From Deltaproteobacteria bacterium (lineage in GTDB: Bacteria; Myxococcota_C; UBA6777): a DNA stretch of 64,000 bases. The position numbers and the translations under genes are program-made. Shown here one piece after another: positions 54,692 to 63,998 of this stretch. Position 1 is the stretch's first letter. Every line of letters begins with the position of its first letter. Location of the stretch: the NCBI GenBank assembly GCA_006226375.1, contig SBHC01000065.1:94743-158742 (forward strand). Reading direction: 5' to 3'. The notes below the pieces were generated by a model. It was not told where the DNA came from. It ran no database searches and was given only the letters and a program-made list of their open reading frames with translations.

Positions 54692-56158
54692 TTAGTACCT
54701 CCGCCTGGTGGTCAGTCCGTAGAGTCGGGCACGGCTGTACAGCCAAGACTCTGAGAGAGTGAGGAGTTTGGCGGCGGCTGGGGCGTTGTCGTTGGTTTCT
54801 TTGAGGGCTTGAGCGATGTAAAAGCATTCGGCCTCTTTGAGCAACTCTTTGAGTGAGAGTGGTGGATCATGCTCACCAAGGGGAAGGGTTGGGAAGGTTT
54901 CTTCGACCCATTTTCTCTGCTCGTCCAGGTCTGACAACGGGCTGCCTTCTCCTGACTCTTGGAGCTCGATATCGGCTGCTTTGATTGTATCGTCTTCAAG
55001 GAAAATCAGCGATCGCTCCAACACATTCCGTAACTCTCGAAGGTTGCCAGGCCACAAATGCTCCTTCATTTTTCGCAAGGCGCTGCCTTCCAAATACACG
55101 GTTTGTTCTGGGCTCAGTTCTTCGAGGAATGTTTCGACCAACAGTGGGAGGTCTTCCAGGTGTTCCCGGAGAGGTGGAACCCATAGCTTCATGACAGACA
55201 GTCGAAAGAACAGGTCCTCCCGAAATTCTCCTGCTTTGCACAATTCGGCCAAATCTTTGTGTGTGGCTGTGATGAGATGAAAGTCAACCTCGTACTCTTT
55301 GTCACTGCCTAAACGCCGGATCTTTCGTCGTTCAAGCACATCGAGTAACTTGGGCTGCATCTCCAACGGTAGTTCGGCAACTTCGTCGAGGAAGAGCGTG
55401 CCTCCATTGGCTTGCTCAAAGAAACCTTTTTGCAGCTTGTTGGCTCCGGTGAAAGCCCCGACCTCATGGCCGAACAAAGCAGATTCAATCAACGATGGGG
55501 GCAGCGCTCCGCAGTTCACAACGACAAAGGGAGCGTCGTCATTGTTGTGTGTTTGGTTGTGGATCGCTTGCGCGATGCTGGTTTTTCCCGTGCCCGTTTC
55601 GCCGGTAATCATCGTGGTTACTTTGCGTTGGCCCAGTCGGGGAAGGAGGGTAAAGATCTTCCGCATCGCTATACTTTTTCCAACCAAAGTGCCCGTCTCA
55701 TCGTGGAAAGGGATGGATAGATCTTTGGTTTTTTTGTGCGACTGAAGTTGCAAAGCTGACAAACCTACTTCAAGTTTGGCTCCGGGGAGAAAGTAGGCAT
55801 CCACGACAGGGACTCCATCGATTTTAATACCATTGCGGCTGTTCAGGTCACACACGCGAAGGCCTTTTTCTTCGAAGTGACATTCACAGTGGACTGTGCT
55901 AATCCAGGGGTCATCGGGTAAGCTGAGGTCGCACCAGTCTTCTCGACCGATCCGAAACATCTCTTTGTTGAGATGAAGGCTCTCTCCCGCATGTGGACCC
56001 TCCACCACCTCCAATGTAAAATCTCCGATGGTAATTCGATCAGAGGTTAAGCTTTTCGATGCATCTACGGTCAACTTCGATGATGTCACGGTCCTCTTCC
56101 TTCTCGTTCTGGCGGCTGAGAGACTCGAATGTCGTCCCGTTTGAGCAACACTCGACAC
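54692..56158 (-). CDS. FHA-domain sigma-54-dependent transcriptional activator
   Basis: 488 residues. The FHA domain (about 45-140) has RIGREDWCDLSLP and STVHCECHF, the phosphothreonine-binding pattern. The AAA+ domain (about 155-390) has Walker A GETGTGKTSIAQ, the sigma-54-contacting loop GAFTGA and Walker B GGTLFLDEVAEL. A Fis-type HTH ends the protein with AAKLLTLSESWLYSRARL. FHA-fronted activators respond to Ser/Thr phosphorylation. The GTG start has AAGG upstream inside the end of the giant kinase gene, whose stop is only ten bases away, so the two are one operon. The kinase is therefore the natural partner. Its target promoters could be the sigma-54 elements in this window. Confidence 0.94.
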   Translation of the reverse strand: MSSVAQTGRHSSLSAARTRRKRTVTSSKLTVDASKSLTSDRITIGDFTLEVVEGPHAGESLHLNKEMFRIGREDWCDLSLPDDPWISTVHCECHFEEKGLRVCDLNSRNGIKIDGVPVVDAYFLPGAKLEVGLSALQLQSHKKTKDLSIPFHDETGTLVGKSIAMRKIFTLLPRLGQRKVTTMITGETGTGKTSIAQAIHNQTHNNDDAPFVVVNCGALPPSLIESALFGHEVGAFTGANKLQKGFFEQANGGTLFLDEVAELPLEMQPKLLDVLERRKIRRLGSDKEYEVDFHLITATHKDLAELCKAGEFREDLFFRLSVMKLWVPPLREHLEDLPLLVETFLEELSPEQTVYLEGSALRKMKEHLWPGNLRELRNVLERSLIFLEDDTIKAADIELQESGEGSPLSDLDEQRKWVEETFPTLPLGEHDPPLSLKELLKEAECFYIAQALKETNDNAPAAAKLLTLSESWLYSRARLYGLTTRRRY

Positions 56159-56168
56159 GTTGCAACCT

Positions 56169-59100
56169 TCAACCTTCCACCTTCAGTTCTGGGTATTGTT
56201 CTTCGGTATCGTTGGGATCTTCCAAAAACTGACAGCTCATATAGAATTCATCCCAGACAAAGTCCACGCGATCCGGTCGATGCTTTGGGCTTTTGTTGAG
56301 AAGCTGGGTGAGCAATTCCTCCAACTCGGTGCCCTGAAATTCGGGTCGGTGTTTTCCGAGTGAGTCGGGTTCTTCCTGAAGAATTTTCACAAACAACTCG
56401 ACGGATGAACCGCCTCCCATGGGATGCCGTCCCGTGAGCGCTTCAAACCACAACACGCCCAAGGCATAGATGTCGGTTGCTGTGGTGATGGCTTCTTTCT
56501 CTTTGAGTTGTTCTGGAGCCAGGTAGGCGGGTGTTCCTACAATGACACCCGTTGAGGTCAGCCTGGTTTCCTTTCGTTGCCTTGAATCTTCGGCGATGCC
56601 AAAGTCGAGCAATGTGAGGTGTGGAAACGGGTCCCCTGGGGATAGAAACACGTTGGAAGGCTTGAGGTCGCGATGCAATACACCTTCGCTGTGAATGACT
56701 GCCAGAGCCCTGCATAGCTGCTCCGCAAGTGGAAGCCACCAGCCCAAAGGGACCGGCGCATGCCGCTCAAAAATCGACTGGAGGTTTTCTCCTTTGAGGA
56801 ACTCCAACACCATGAAGGGTCCGTAAACTCGATCGGTGTCTGCATCCAACAACGAGATAATATTGGGGTGATGAAAGCGGTCGAGCAGTCGGGCTTCTCG
56901 CTCAAATCGGCGGGTGCGAAGTTGCGGTTCACTGTTGTCGGGAGCCATGAGCTTGAGCGCGCCGTGAATGTTTGTGTACTTGTTGTACACCTCGTACACG
57001 ATCGACATCCCACCTTGGGCAATCTTGTTTACGATTTGCCAATCCCCAATGAAGCGACCCTGCATCGAATCGCGTTGTTGCATCGGATAAGAGGGGGGCG
57101 AAGGTATCTGAAGGAGGGGCTCATCCAGAGTTGCGTGTCGTGATGTTGCGCTCTCTCCTGGGGAAGCAGGGGTAGGGTATTCTCCCGAACTGAGGTTTTG
57201 TAACACCTCCAGGCTAAAGGCGGCTTGTGTCGCAATCAGGCTCAACAGGTCTTGCCTTTGCTGGGTGAATACGCCTGCAGTCATGCGGTTTTCAAGATAC
57301 ATCAAACCAATTAAGTGACTTTGCAACAGAACCGGCAGACACAGCACCGAGCGAGGCTTTTTCGCCATCACGTAAGAGTCACGAACAAAGGGGCCTTGTT
57401 GTGAGGCATCTTTGAGGACCACAGGTTCATGCGACAAAATGGTGTAGCGCAACATCGCCGTGGATGCGTCGATGTTCTGTGCATCCATATCGACTTGGGT
57501 GTCGAGAATGTGGGTCGTTTCGTCGGGTCCTTCGCTCTGTGCTACCAGCTCCCAGGTCGATTGACGGTACAAAAAGAGCAACCCGCGTTCTGCTCCTGCC
57601 TGCTCCATCACCAGGCCCATCAGACGGGAGAGTAGGGCGTTGTGGTCGCTCTCCTGAGACAGCGCTTTGGAAGCCTGCAATACAGCATCCAGGTCGAATT
57701 GTCGGAGCGGAACGGCCGTCAAAAGGTTTGGACCCTTGGTTTTCTCTGGCGCGGGGAGACTCTTGGTTTCGAACGTTTGTGGTAACTGTGTGTCTTCTTG
57801 TTTGAGTTGGTTCACCTTCGCCGTGGCTCCCCATTCTCTGTAATGTGCGATCGCTCTGCTGCGGAAGTGATGGGCCAGATCGTGATGGTCGAGAGAGGCG
57901 CACAACGATGCCGCTTGCTCTGCAATGAAGGCAGCATCTTGAACATAGTTTGCCTCTCTCGCTTCTTTGCATGCCTTGTCGTACTGTTCGAGTGCCAGAA
58001 ATCCTTTGTGTTGACTTCGGAGCTTCGCTGCCTCAATCCATGTGAGTCGGTGCTGTCGGGATGACAGGTTTTCTTTGGCCCAACGGGTGAGTTGTTTTCG
58101 CCCTGTACGGAGTTGTTTCCGGCATTTCCAACGGGTGGTCCAGCCTTGTTCGATCCCATGATAGAGGGCGATCAGATTGTAGGTCCAGTAAGGACCAATG
58201 AACATCATCATCGCTGGGCTCATGTAGGGGTCTTTCGGCTTCGTGCTTTGCTCGAATGCCTGCTTGTATCGGCCTGCATACAGGTGCAGTTGTAGCTTGA
58301 GGGAGGGGATCGCCCAACGGAATACGAGGTTTTTGTGGTCGCTCTCTTGTTGGTGACGGAGGGTGTCTTGTGGGGGGAGAGATTCTGCTTGGAGAAGAGC
58401 AATAAACTCTTCCAGGACATCGCCATAACTGTGATGAAGGTTGTATTGGTAATGTTTCAAATCTAGCTTGTACTCTTGTACCTCCAAGGAGAGCTGAGTC
58501 AGAGAGATGCCTGCTGTCCATCGGCAGTGAATCGCGCTGCTGCGGCTCGTGAATGTGGTGAGCAAGTCGCCCACTTCGAGAGCTTGCTTCGAGATGGAGC
58601 GAAAATGTTCACTCAACTCCAGAGAAGACATGGTCCAGGGGCTGATCACGAACGTGATGTAGAAATGGATCGCGGGAGCAATCTCAGGTTGGTTAAAGTG
58701 TTGGAGTTGTTTTTTCCCCAATTCCCCGTATCGGATCCCCAATCCTACTTGACCAAGAATGCTGGAAAATACACCACCAATTCCCGACCAACATTGGATG
58801 TTTGGACCCGTCAGACCATGCCGTAGGGCACCTTGTACGTCTCGTAACACCATGACAGGTGCGAGATCGGGGTTGTGATTGCTATACGCTACCGAACTCT
58901 GCACCTGCAAGTCGAGAATGCCTTTTCGCAAAGTATCTTTGACCTTCGGCAAATGCTCCAGGTCTTCGGGGGAGCGACGTCCGATCATCCACAGCGTTTT
59001 GAGAAGTTCCCACAACAACTTCACCTTTCCAAAGGGTTGTATCAGCGGCGTGTTGGTAAGTTGGAAGAAACGGTTAACGTGATCGATGGCTTCCTTCATC

Positions 59101-61451
59101 TTGTGTTCGTTGGTGCGCAACTGGAACTTACTTTTCCATCCTGGTAGCTGCTCCTCTAACGTTTTTCCTTCACGTAACAATTCATCAACGTACTCTTCTG
59201 CCTGCTCGCGTTGACGGCATCCAGGAGCGACTTCTGCAATCAATCGTATTAACGCCAGCGTTAGTTCGTAATGCTCGGTCCATCTGTTTGGGCCCAAACG
59301 CTGAACACCCCAGTCGAGGAAGCCAAGGGAACTCTCAAAGGCGCCATCACGCCGAGCCTGTCTCGCAGCATGATAGGCTAGTTGAACAAAGGCCAGACGC
59401 TCGGACGTGTCGATGTCTTCCGAAAATCCTTGCTGCAAATGACCGATGATCTCGTAGAGCCTCTCCGACTCCGTGTTGGTTTCCCTTTGGGACAAAAGAT
59501 ATCGACCCACAAGCAAATGTGTCTCTGCTCTTTCGTCGTCCGACATCAACTCATAAGCTGCTTCTTGCACCCTGTCGTGAACAAATCTGTACCGTCCATC
59601 TTCTTCTTTGGATAAGAGGTGAAGACGAACACAATGCTGCAATTGCAGCTCGTATTGTCCTGCGTTCCGAGCTTCGAGTTCCGGGTGGAGCCTCGTGGTT
59701 TCTTGTGTTTGGGCTGTTGCTGGGTGGCTTTCTGTTCTTGGTAGGCTCTCGGTTGTTTCGAGCAATGCAGAGAGTGCTGCCGGAGCAAAGCGATGCCCTA
59801 AACATGCAGCAATTTGAAGCATCCTCTGGGTCTCTTTGGGCTGTTGTTGTAAGGATGTGACCAACAGCGAGGCAACATTGTCGGTGAGTTTGAGTTGACG
59901 AATGCCTCTCTCATCCCAGGTCCACCCTGTTCGAGTCAACCACAACAAACGCTCCTGGTAGATCTGTTGCAACAGCGTCTGAACAAAAAATGGATTGCCT
60001 GCTGTTTTTTCCCACAACAACGCAGCCAGACTCTCTGCTTTCTCCAACGCATGGTGACAAAGCGTATTCAGCATTTGTTCCAGAGAAGCTACGTGGATGG
60101 GAGGTAAGACAATGGAACGATAAGGAGGATGGAGTTGCAGAGTGGAGTCCAGGAACTCTTCCAGTTGGGGTGTGGCATCTTCTTGGGTATCTCTGAAGCC
60201 ACCGACCAAAACGATGCCTTTGAGTTTGGGGTCGGTGAGTAAGAACTCGATTAACTCTAGCGACGCGTTGTCAGCCCATTGAAGGTCATCCAAGAAGAGA
60301 GTTAATGGGTGTTGGGAAGAGGCTAATGTTCGAATCAATGATGCAAACGCATTTTGGATTCGGATACGGTTTTCTTGCGGTGGAGGCGATGGACTTTCAG
60401 GAAGGTCGTCGAGAAAGTAACGTAACTCAGGAAGCATCGGAGCCAGCGCAGCGCCCCCTGTTTTCCCCAACGATTGCTTGATTCGAGTGCGCCAGTACAA
60501 GAAGCGAGGACCTTCTTCGGTCAGAAGCTCCTGAAGCAAATGTTTGAGAGCCGTTTGGAATGCCAAGTAAGGTATGTTGCTTTGCAGCAACTCAAAGCGT
60601 CCTCGGGCATAGTGTCCCTGGCGCTGGTAGGTCGGCTCCAACAAACTCTCAACCAGCGTTGTCTTTCCAATCCCTGGTGGTCCTTGCACGAAGACAAACG
60701 CAACGAAGCCCTCTTGCGCATGTCGCAAGGCATCCAACAGCTTCTCCTGCTCTTGTTCTCGGCCATACAGCGGGCTTGCATAGAGTGATAGCAAGAACTG
60801 ATCGTGCAGGCCCAACGCAAAAGAAATGGTGTCGTTCGCTTCCAAAGCCTCCAGGCATCGTTCCAAATCAAGCCTCAAACCAAGCGCTGTTTGGTACCGG
60901 TCTTCCGGTCGTTTGGCCATTAACTTGAGAAGGAGCTCAGATAAGATAGCTGGGACCTCGTCGCGAAATTGGTGGGGGGGGGCAGGGCGACTGGCCAAGT
61001 GTGCATGAATTAGCGCCTGGGGTTCTGGCGATTGGAACGGTGGATGACCGACCAGCAGACACCAACCCACAACTCCCAACGAGTACAAGTCAGAGCGATG
61101 GTCCAGAGGCTCGCTCACACGACCTGTTTGCTCTGGAGAAATGTACAGCAACGAATTCTCAGAGCTTGTGGTTTGGAACAAACCATCACGTTCCGACTCC
61201 GTTGGTGTGCTTGTTTTGCGTTCCAGAAGAGTCAAGGTCTTGGTGTCAGGAGACCAGTACAGATTCCACGGTGTTATGTGTTGGTGAATAACTCCCCTTT
61301 CATGGAGAGACTCCAACAACTCCGCCGCTTGCTTGAGTATGTCCAACACCTCCAATACCGAAAAACTACGTTCCCTCAGCCACTGATGAAGTGACAGGCT
61401 GGGAGTATGTTCTCGTTGGGATTGTTGGGTGTGCGTCGGAGGTTTGACCAT
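56169..61451 (-). CDS. Giant pseudokinase-AAA-GAF-Ser/Thr kinase signalling protein
   Basis: 1760 residues, soluble. Domains in order: a kinase-like domain (about 20-220) whose Gly-rich loop is missing and whose HRD/DFG region reads HQHITPWN, so a pseudokinase; an AAA/STAND-type ATPase starting at about 228 with Walker A GPPGIGKTT and Walker B LTLFLDDLQWAD; a long helical TPR-like region (about 600-1150); a GAF domain (about 1250-1420); and a complete C-terminal Ser/Thr kinase (about 1470-1730) with AQGGMSIVYE, HRDLKPSN, LLDFGIAED and GTPAYLAPEQ. Related large proteins usually end in a histidine kinase; here the output is a second, active Ser/Thr kinase. It is followed at ten bases by the FHA/sigma-54 activator gene, the probable phosphorylation target. 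Confidence 0.93.
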   Translation of the reverse strand: MVKPPTHTQQSQREHTPSLSLHQWLRERSFSVLEVLDILKQAAELLESLHERGVIHQHITPWNLYWSPDTKTLTLLERKTSTPTESERDGLFQTTSSENSLLYISPEQTGRVSEPLDHRSDLYSLGVVGWCLLVGHPPFQSPEPQALIHAHLASRPAPPHQFRDEVPAILSELLLKLMAKRPEDRYQTALGLRLDLERCLEALEANDTISFALGLHDQFLLSLYASPLYGREQEQEKLLDALRHAQEGFVAFVFVQGPPGIGKTTLVESLLEPTYQRQGHYARGRFELLQSNIPYLAFQTALKHLLQELLTEEGPRFLYWRTRIKQSLGKTGGAALAPMLPELRYFLDDLPESPSPPPQENRIRIQNAFASLIRTLASSQHPLTLFLDDLQWADNASLELIEFLLTDPKLKGIVLVGGFRDTQEDATPQLEEFLDSTLQLHPPYRSIVLPPIHVASLEQMLNTLCHHALEKAESLAALLWEKTAGNPFFVQTLLQQIYQERLLWLTRTGWTWDERGIRQLKLTDNVASLLVTSLQQQPKETQRMLQIAACLGHRFAPAALSALLETTESLPRTESHPATAQTQETTRLHPELEARNAGQYELQLQHCVRLHLLSKEEDGRYRFVHDRVQEAAYELMSDDERAETHLLVGRYLLSQRETNTESERLYEIIGHLQQGFSEDIDTSERLAFVQLAYHAARQARRDGAFESSLGFLDWGVQRLGPNRWTEHYELTLALIRLIAEVAPGCRQREQAEEYVDELLREGKTLEEQLPGWKSKFQLRTNEHKMKEAIDHVNRFFQLTNTPLIQPFGKVKLLWELLKTLWMIGRRSPEDLEHLPKVKDTLRKGILDLQVQSSVAYSNHNPDLAPVMVLRDVQGALRHGLTGPNIQCWSGIGGVFSSILGQVGLGIRYGELGKKQLQHFNQPEIAPAIHFYITFVISPWTMSSLELSEHFRSISKQALEVGDLLTTFTSRSSAIHCRWTAGISLTQLSLEVQEYKLDLKHYQYNLHHSYGDVLEEFIALLQAESLPPQDTLRHQQESDHKNLVFRWAIPSLKLQLHLYAGRYKQAFEQSTKPKDPYMSPAMMMFIGPYWTYNLIALYHGIEQGWTTRWKCRKQLRTGRKQLTRWAKENLSSRQHRLTWIEAAKLRSQHKGFLALEQYDKACKEAREANYVQDAAFIAEQAASLCASLDHHDLAHHFRSRAIAHYREWGATAKVNQLKQEDTQLPQTFETKSLPAPEKTKGPNLLTAVPLRQFDLDAVLQASKALSQESDHNALLSRLMGLVMEQAGAERGLLFLYRQSTWELVAQSEGPDETTHILDTQVDMDAQNIDASTAMLRYTILSHEPVVLKDASQQGPFVRDSYVMAKKPRSVLCLPVLLQSHLIGLMYLENRMTAGVFTQQRQDLLSLIATQAAFSLEVLQNLSSGEYPTPASPGESATSRHATLDEPLLQIPSPPSYPMQQRDSMQGRFIGDWQIVNKIAQGGMSIVYEVYNKYTNIHGALKLMAPDNSEPQLRTRRFEREARLLDRFHHPNIISLLDADTDRVYGPFMVLEFLKGENLQSIFERHAPVPLGWWLPLAEQLCRALAVIHSEGVLHRDLKPSNVFLSPGDPFPHLTLLDFGIAEDSRQRKETRLTSTGVIVGTPAYLAPEQLKEKEAITTATDIYALGVLWFEALTGRHPMGGGSSVELFVKILQEEPDSLGKHRPEFQGTELEELLTQLLNKSPKHRPDRVDFVWDEFYMSCQFLEDPNDTEEQYPELKVEG

Positions 61452-61964
61452 GGGCTTTCTATGGCGTGCGTTTCAGGTTGTGGGGAGTCCCAGAACCCGC
61501 GGGATGTGCAGGCAAGTCACCCAAAAATTGCCTGACTTTACAACTAGCTTGGGGCTCCGAACTCTTGCCTCATTATTCATACACGATCCTACCTGTTCGA
61601 TCCAGTAGGTTGTGTCTTGGAGCCAAGATGTTGTGGGTCGAAATGTTGGCAGGGTTGTTCTTGTCGCGGAAGGATGGATGGGGATGTTCAGGATGGGCTT
61701 GATGCTTCGCCCCCTTTTCGTACGGAGAGCGTGGTGGTCGAGCTTGTGTCTCTTACCTGGCATTGCGTGGTTTTGTTGGCAAGCAGGGCACAACATCCCT
61801 TTTCACAGGGCGTTCGTGTGGTGGAATTCTCGTGTCAGACAGGGACGGGGGGTTCTCTTTGAGGAAAGGTTGAGAGTGACGGATTCATTTTCACCCCAAA
61901 CATTGAGACCACAGGAGTCTAGCCGGGCGCAAGCCCGCACTTTCTTTGCTTCGCGTGGGCTTGG
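61452..61964. other. Intergenic stretch upstream of the giant kinase gene
   Basis: About 510 bases with no credible gene. It holds the palindrome at 61591-61611. A GC-rich hairpin (AAGCCCGCAC at 61931-61940 with GCGTGGGCTT at 61953-61962, two mismatches) lies just past the stop of the lectin-protein gene but lacks a T tract on the minus strand. No convincing sigma-54 element was found for the kinase gene. Confidence 0.5.
61591..61611. promoter_or_regulatory. Palindrome of the TTCGATCGA family
   Basis: ACCTGTTCGATCCAGTAGGT (61591-61610) shares the core and flanks of the 53.5 kb and 64.0 kb palindromes and sits within a larger imperfect inverted repeat bounded by ACAC and GTGT. Its centre is about 150 bases upstream of the giant kinase ATG. 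Confidence 0.45.
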
Positions 61965-63836
61965 TTATTTTTGGGTGAAGCGTTGGTTCAGGTTTTGACT
62001 CAAGCAAGTGTACAATTGGATTGCGGTGCCATCGGCTGAGTTACCACCCACAAGGTCGAGGCACTTGTCCGTCGTCTTGTTGCGGATCATAAAGGCGCGA
62101 GTGCCTGGGATGTATTGGAGCTTGAACTGCTGGTTGGCGTTGTTATAGGCGCAAGAATAGAGTTGGATCTTGGTGCCGTTGGCGGTGTTTCCGCCTGCGA
62201 CGTCGATGCACTTACCGCTACCGCTATGTTTGACTCGAACATATTCCCCATCGGCGACGATTACGAACTGTTGACTGGAGCGGTTGTTGGAGCAACTCCA
62301 TTGTACAAGCCCTGAGCCATTGCTTGTGCTGGCACCTTCCAGGTCGAGACATTTGCCATGACGAACGATTTCGATCTGTCTGGCAGAAGTGCAGTAACTT
62401 ACACAAGCCGAAGATGAGGTGGAGCCTGTCGAGCAGGTGGTGCTTTCGGTGCAAGAGTTACAGGAGGATTGGCCTGTCTGGTCCTGGTAGGTGCCGATTG
62501 CACACGTTTTGCAGAATTGTTGTCCGGTTTGATCCTGATAGGTCCCTGTCGGGCAAGTCACACAGGAAGCTTTGGCGTAGCCATCGTTGAAGGTTCCTGC
62601 AGCACAGGGCTGGCAGGCGGAAGAAGAGGTGCTGCCTGTGTTGGGGTTGTAGGTTCCTTTTACACAGGATTTGCACCAGTGGGCTCCGGTTTGATCCTGG
62701 TAGGTTCCTGTCGGGCATGCCACACAGGCGGACGCAGAGGTGGACCCAGTGTTGGGGTTCTTGGTGCCTGCAGGACAGGCTTTGCAACGGGTTTGCCCGG
62801 TCTCATCCTGGTACGTTCCTGTCGGGCAAATCTTGCAACTGCCGCTCTGTACATCCATGTATTTCCCTGCTTCGCACTGGCAGCGACCGTAGTTGCATTG
62901 AACACCAGGGTCACATCGCCTTCCGCACTTCCCACAGTGGTGGGGATCTGAGTCCCGTTTTACTTTTTGGTAGATGCCGCATGTTGTGTAGAGGTGGTCG
63001 TCATATGGGCCATACTCATCAATACATTCTTTTGGACCTGGATGTCCACTTCCGCCATTGAGGTACTTTGTTGTGCGACAGATTCGAGTGGTGCATCCTC
63101 CGCCATGTGCAAGCTGGTTGCTGGGAAAGCAGGCATAAAGATTCGAGCAGAATGTTAGACCGTTGAGGCAACTCGCGTTGCTGTCCCAGCACCTGCCTTT
63201 GTAACAAGCCTGGTTTGCCGAACAGGTTTGCCCATTGGCGACACAGCTTTGCGGATCGGTGCTATCGTAGCAAGCTCCGTTGATGTAGATCTTTCCGTTC
63301 TGGCAACAAGAGCCATTCGAGCACGTTGTTCCTCCACTGCACACATAGCCACAACTGCCACAGTTTTGATTGTCTTCAGGAACACACTGCCCATTGCATA
63401 GGACTTTACCTTGAGGGCAACCACACACTCCCTTGATGCACTGCTGGTTGTTTTGGCACTGCCTTCCACAAGCACCACAATGATTCTTGTTCGTGCATAA
63501 ATCCTTAGGATTCGGAGTGCCACAAGATTTTGAAAAAGAGCCTGAGTAGTAACATACAGCCGGGCCGTATGTCAGAGCCGATTGACTCACACCAAGCTTT
63601 GGTTTCTTTGCGGCGATGGTCGAGTTTGTTTCACTGTTGGTTGGCGGAGGACCACCGCAACCCATCGGTTGATTGTTCCCTGAACTGCGGCCGGTTAAGA
63701 GTCCTGGCTGTACGATACCAACCAGGATGGTGAAGGTTAAGATCATACCCAATGTCACCCAGGTCATTTGGCGGCGTACGGAAGGCCCCTCATCGTTGAC
63801 CTTGGTTTCTACGTCTTGAGTCGGTTTTTTTGTCAT
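61965..63836 (-). CDS. Cys-rich surface protein with GCC2/GCC3-type repeats and ricin-type lectin domain
   Basis: 623 residues. A basic cytoplasmic N-terminus and one transmembrane helix (about 24-46) lead to a long Cys-rich exterior. First come several CGxCGxxC modules (about 75-330, as HCGACGRQC, NCGSCGYVC, HCGKCGRRC). Then four to five repeats of the GTYQDxTGxxxCxxC kind (about 340-480), like the GCC2/GCC3 (ephrin-receptor-like) repeats of eukaryotic surface proteins. The C-terminus is a ricin-type beta-trefoil (about 490-623) with three KCLDLxG / QLYxC / NQxF units, expected to bind sugars. AGGAG before ATG 63836 favours it over the in-frame ATG 63902. A sigma-54 promoter candidate and two palindromes lie upstream. 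It is a likely adhesin. Confidence 0.88.
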   Translation of the reverse strand: MTKKPTQDVETKVNDEGPSVRRQMTWVTLGMILTFTILVGIVQPGLLTGRSSGNNQPMGCGGPPPTNSETNSTIAAKKPKLGVSQSALTYGPAVCYYSGSFSKSCGTPNPKDLCTNKNHCGACGRQCQNNQQCIKGVCGCPQGKVLCNGQCVPEDNQNCGSCGYVCSGGTTCSNGSCCQNGKIYINGACYDSTDPQSCVANGQTCSANQACYKGRCWDSNASCLNGLTFCSNLYACFPSNQLAHGGGCTTRICRTTKYLNGGSGHPGPKECIDEYGPYDDHLYTTCGIYQKVKRDSDPHHCGKCGRRCDPGVQCNYGRCQCEAGKYMDVQSGSCKICPTGTYQDETGQTRCKACPAGTKNPNTGSTSASACVACPTGTYQDQTGAHWCKSCVKGTYNPNTGSTSSSACQPCAAGTFNDGYAKASCVTCPTGTYQDQTGQQFCKTCAIGTYQDQTGQSSCNSCTESTTCSTGSTSSSACVSYCTSARQIEIVRHGKCLDLEGASTSNGSGLVQWSCSNNRSSQQFVIVADGEYVRVKHSGSGKCIDVAGGNTANGTKIQLYSCAYNNANQQFKLQYIPGTRAFMIRNKTTDKCLDLVGGNSADGTAIQLYTCLSQNLNQRFTQK

Positions 63837-63883
63837 GCCTCTTCTCCTACATGTGGTTGTTTTGTTGTCTCGGCCTTCCCTAG

Positions 63884-63898
63884 GCAAAACATGTACCA
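63884..63898 (-). promoter_or_regulatory. Sigma-54 (-24/-12) promoter candidate for the lectin-protein gene
   Basis: On the minus strand the sequence reads TGGTACATGTTTTGC, with GG and GC exactly ten bases apart, close to TGGCAC-N5-TTGC. The predicted start is near 63872, giving a leader of about 36 nt with AGGAG before ATG 63836. Two perfect palindromes lie about 75-125 bases upstream, the usual place for activator sites. Confidence 0.6.
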
Positions 63899-63946
63899 AC
63901 ATGTAGAGAATCTCTATGTGTTTGATTTGTATGATTTGTGTGCTTC

Positions 63947-63960
63947 TGAGGAATTCCTCA
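63947..63960. promoter_or_regulatory. Perfect 14-base palindrome TGAGGAATTCCTCA
   Basis: A perfect inverted repeat in the control region of the lectin-protein gene, about 80 bases upstream of the predicted sigma-54 start site. It could be an operator or activator half of a compound site. Confidence 0.4.
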
Positions 63961-63982
63961 TTTCCGGACTTAAACAGAGTAT

Positions 63983-63998
63983 CTATTCGATCGAATAG
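63983..63998. promoter_or_regulatory. Perfect 16-base palindrome CTATTCGATCGAATAG
   Basis: The most symmetric member of the TTCGATCGA palindrome family, about 118 bases upstream of the predicted sigma-54 start and 154 bases from ATG 63836. Imperfect copies lie at 53.5 and 61.6 kb. Confidence 0.5.

Noticed and set aside
57427..57972. 181-codon minus-strand frame inside the giant kinase gene
   Set aside because: An alternate frame of a gene with clear GAF and kinase domains.
61511..61527. Weak GG-N10-GC match upstream of the giant kinase gene
   Set aside because: Spacing fits sigma-54, but neither the -24 nor the -12 flanks match the consensus, so chance is likely.
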